Positions 5,853 through 7,083 of a DNA stretch of 7,083 nt are shown piece by piece. Positions within the stretch are counted from its first letter, which is position 1. The number at the start of each line of letters is the position of its first letter. The stretch is from an uncultured Coriobacteriales bacterium (lineage in GTDB: Bacteria; Actinomycetota; Coriobacteriia; Coriobacteriales; UMGS124). The stretch is taken from NCBI GenBank assembly GCA_934662525.1, contig CAKUKJ010000115.1:1-7083 (forward strand), written 5' to 3'. The notes beneath the pieces are model-generated. The model ran no database searches, was not told the origin of the DNA, and saw nothing but the letters and a program-made list of their open reading frames with translations. The position numbers were made by a program, and so were the translations under genes.

Positions 5853-7083
5853 AACACCATCTCCCGCCGTTCCATGATCTGCGGCGCCGCCGGCATGGCC
5901 GCGCTTGCCGCCGCCGGAACCACCGCCGCCCTGGCCGACGTCGACCACAACCTCGAGGTCACCGACGGCTCCCCCATCGTGGGCGCTGTGGACACATCCA
6001 GCATAGAGTGGGACTACGAGGCCGACATCGTCGTGGTGGGTGCGGGCGGAGCGGGCCTGCCGGCCGGCGTGCGCGCCCTCGACGAGGGGCTTTCCGTCCT
6101 GTTCGTCGACGCCAACTACGACTGTGGCGGCCGCTGCGCCCTCTCGGGCGGTAACCTGCACTCCGGTTGCGGCACCAAGATCCAGGAGAAGTACGGCATC
6201 GAGGACAGCCCCGACAAGTATTACGAGGACCACACCACCCCCGAGTGCATCAACTCCATCTACGGCGACCGCAACGTCGTGCGCTCGGTGGCCGACTACA
6301 TGGCCGAGGCCTACGAGTACATCCAGGACAAGGGCGTGCTCGTGAAGGACATCGAGCCCATGCACCTGCCCGACTACACCGAAGGCGGCGACCAGCCCGA
6401 GTCCGTGGCTCGCTGGACCTATGCCGACCAGGCCACCGAGGACTGGGTCTCCTATGCCGACTACCTCTCGCCGTCTCAGGAAGGCGCCTACCAGGACCGC
6501 TGCGGCATCGCCGTCACGCGCCCGCTTGAGCGCACCGCCCGGCAGGAGGGCGCGCAGTTCCTGCTCAACTACCACATGGACAGGATTTACCGCGAGGGCG
6601 TGCTCGAGGGCCGCGTGCTGGGCATCCAGGCCCATTACTCCCCCACCGTCCTGCCTGGTGAGACCGAGCCGCTGGCGCCTCTGAGCCCCTTCTCCGACGG
6701 TAACATCGAGGAGACGAAGGAGACCGTCAACGTTCGCGCCAACAAGGCCGTCATCATCGCCACGGGCGGCTCTTCGGGCAACGTCTACTTCCGCACGATG
6801 ATCGACCCGCGCCGCGGCGTCGAGTACGACTGCACCTCGGGCGACCCGTTCTGCCCCAAGGACGCCTCCGGCGAGATCGCGGCCATGTCCATCGGCGCCT
6901 GCCTGGGCGATGTCGCCAACCAGGTCATCGGCGACTCCTTCCTCACCAAGGCGGCCATGATCGGCACGCAGTACACCGACTCGTATGCCACCGTCCAGCC
7001 CACCTCGCCGCTCTTCAAGCTCTCCCGCGCCACGGGCCTGCGCGTCTACGACTGGTCCAACCTGCTGCAGGTGAACATGCTCG
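5847..7083 (+). CDS. Second Tat-exported FAD-dependent oxidoreductase, 3'-truncated by window edge
   Basis: The frame stays open to the window end, giving 412 visible residues; superfamily members are usually 500-620, so the C-terminal FAD/active-site part is missing. A Tat signal (ISRRSMI, 5-11) with a hydrophobic stretch and likely cleavage after ALA (28-30) predicts export. The FAD beta-alpha-beta unit is at 59-88 (VVVGAGGAGLPAGVRA, ending in Asp88). Then come CGGRC (93-97), LSGGNLHSGCGTKIQ (99-113) and a GIEDSPDKYYED segment typical of flavin fumarate reductase/KstD-like enzymes. GIAVTRPLERTARQEGAQFL (220-239) and AVIIATGGSSGN (301-312) are the expected later FAD-domain strands; SGEIAAMSIGACLGD (341-355) is the helix after them. 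It is clearly related to, but diverged from, the upstream reductase, so the pair is not a recent duplication. It is likely co-transcribed and co-regulated with it. The substrate and the C-terminal motif cannot be seen. No CxxCH heme motif is visible. Confidence 0.9.
   Translation, partial: MMNTISRRSMICGAAGMAALAAAGTTAALADVDHNLEVTDGSPIVGAVDTSSIEWDYEADIVVVGAGGAGLPAGVRALDEGLSVLFVDANYDCGGRCALSGGNLHSGCGTKIQEKYGIEDSPDKYYEDHTTPECINSIYGDRNVVRSVADYMAEAYEYIQDKGVLVKDIEPMHLPDYTEGGDQPESVARWTYADQATEDWVSYADYLSPSQEGAYQDRCGIAVTRPLERTARQEGAQFLLNYHMDRIYREGVLEGRVLGIQAHYSPTVLPGETEPLAPLSPFSDGNIEETKETVNVRANKAVIIATGGSSGNVYFRTMIDPRRGVEYDCTSGDPFCPKDASGEIAAMSIGACLGDVANQVIGDSFLTKAAMIGTQYTDSYATVQPTSPLFKLSRATGLRVYDWSNLLQVNML

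Noticed and set aside
4142..6004. A 620-codon open frame on the minus strand opposite the first reductase
   Set aside because: It is an antisense shadow of GC-rich codons: its protein is dominated by Val, Gly, His and Ala with no recognisable domain, while the plus strand has clear FAD motifs, a Tat signal and a ribosome-binding site.
5826..6635. A 269-codon minus-strand open frame opposite the second reductase
   Set aside because: It is a low-complexity Val/Gly/Ala/His shadow of a frame with strong FAD-binding motifs.
1..7083. tRNA, rRNA, CRISPR array, transposase or phage genes
   Set aside because: None was seen on either strand; apart from the inverted repeats described, there are no spaced direct repeats or recombinase motifs.

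Overview
The window is GC-rich, densely coded, and entirely plus-strand as far as I can support. It looks like a chromosomal segment of an anaerobic actinobacterium of class Coriobacteriia, most likely family Eggerthellaceae. I infer this from three things together: an actinobacterial-style aspartate kinase/ASA dehydrogenase pair, a polytopic membrane protein ending in a LuxR helix-turn-helix, and tandem Tat-exported FAD reductases. That regulator-plus-reductase arrangement is highly expanded in Eggerthella, Gordonibacter, Slackia and relatives. The genus cannot be fixed from sequence reading alone.

Region 1 (1-2265) is housekeeping. The 3' nine-tenths of lysC (aspartate kinase) runs into asd (aspartate-semialdehyde dehydrogenase) with one base between stop and start, and a Rho-independent terminator follows. 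These are the first two steps of lysine, threonine, methionine and diaminopimelate synthesis. Inside lysC, a full AGGAGG lies 11 bases before an in-frame ATG that would yield a 175-residue regulatory beta subunit, as in Corynebacterium and Bacillus.

Region 2 (2266-2451) is a junction without genes. It holds a 74-base near-perfect inverted repeat (27-base arms, 24 of 27 pairing), a small hairpin, and a consensus TATAAT -10 box for the next gene.

Region 3 (2452-7083) is an accessory anaerobic-respiration module. It starts with a 515-residue regulator (about twelve membrane segments plus a C-terminal LuxR DNA-binding domain). A 148-base spacer with two dyad-symmetric sites follows, then two consecutive Tat-signal FAD oxidoreductases of the fumarate reductase/flavocytochrome c/ketosteroid dehydrogenase superfamily. 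The second runs off the window. Neither visible sequence carries a heme-binding CxxCH, so electrons must come from a partner outside the window.

The likely logic is that the membrane regulator senses a small molecule and switches on exported reductases that use that molecule (or a relative) as terminal electron acceptor. The substrate is unknown. The most unusual points are a CX3C motif in both reductases just after the FAD-binding beta-alpha-beta unit, at or next to the position where SdhA binds FAD covalently, and a C-terminal YP...CPGC...GR motif in the first reductase in place of the fumarate reductase NRLGG motif.
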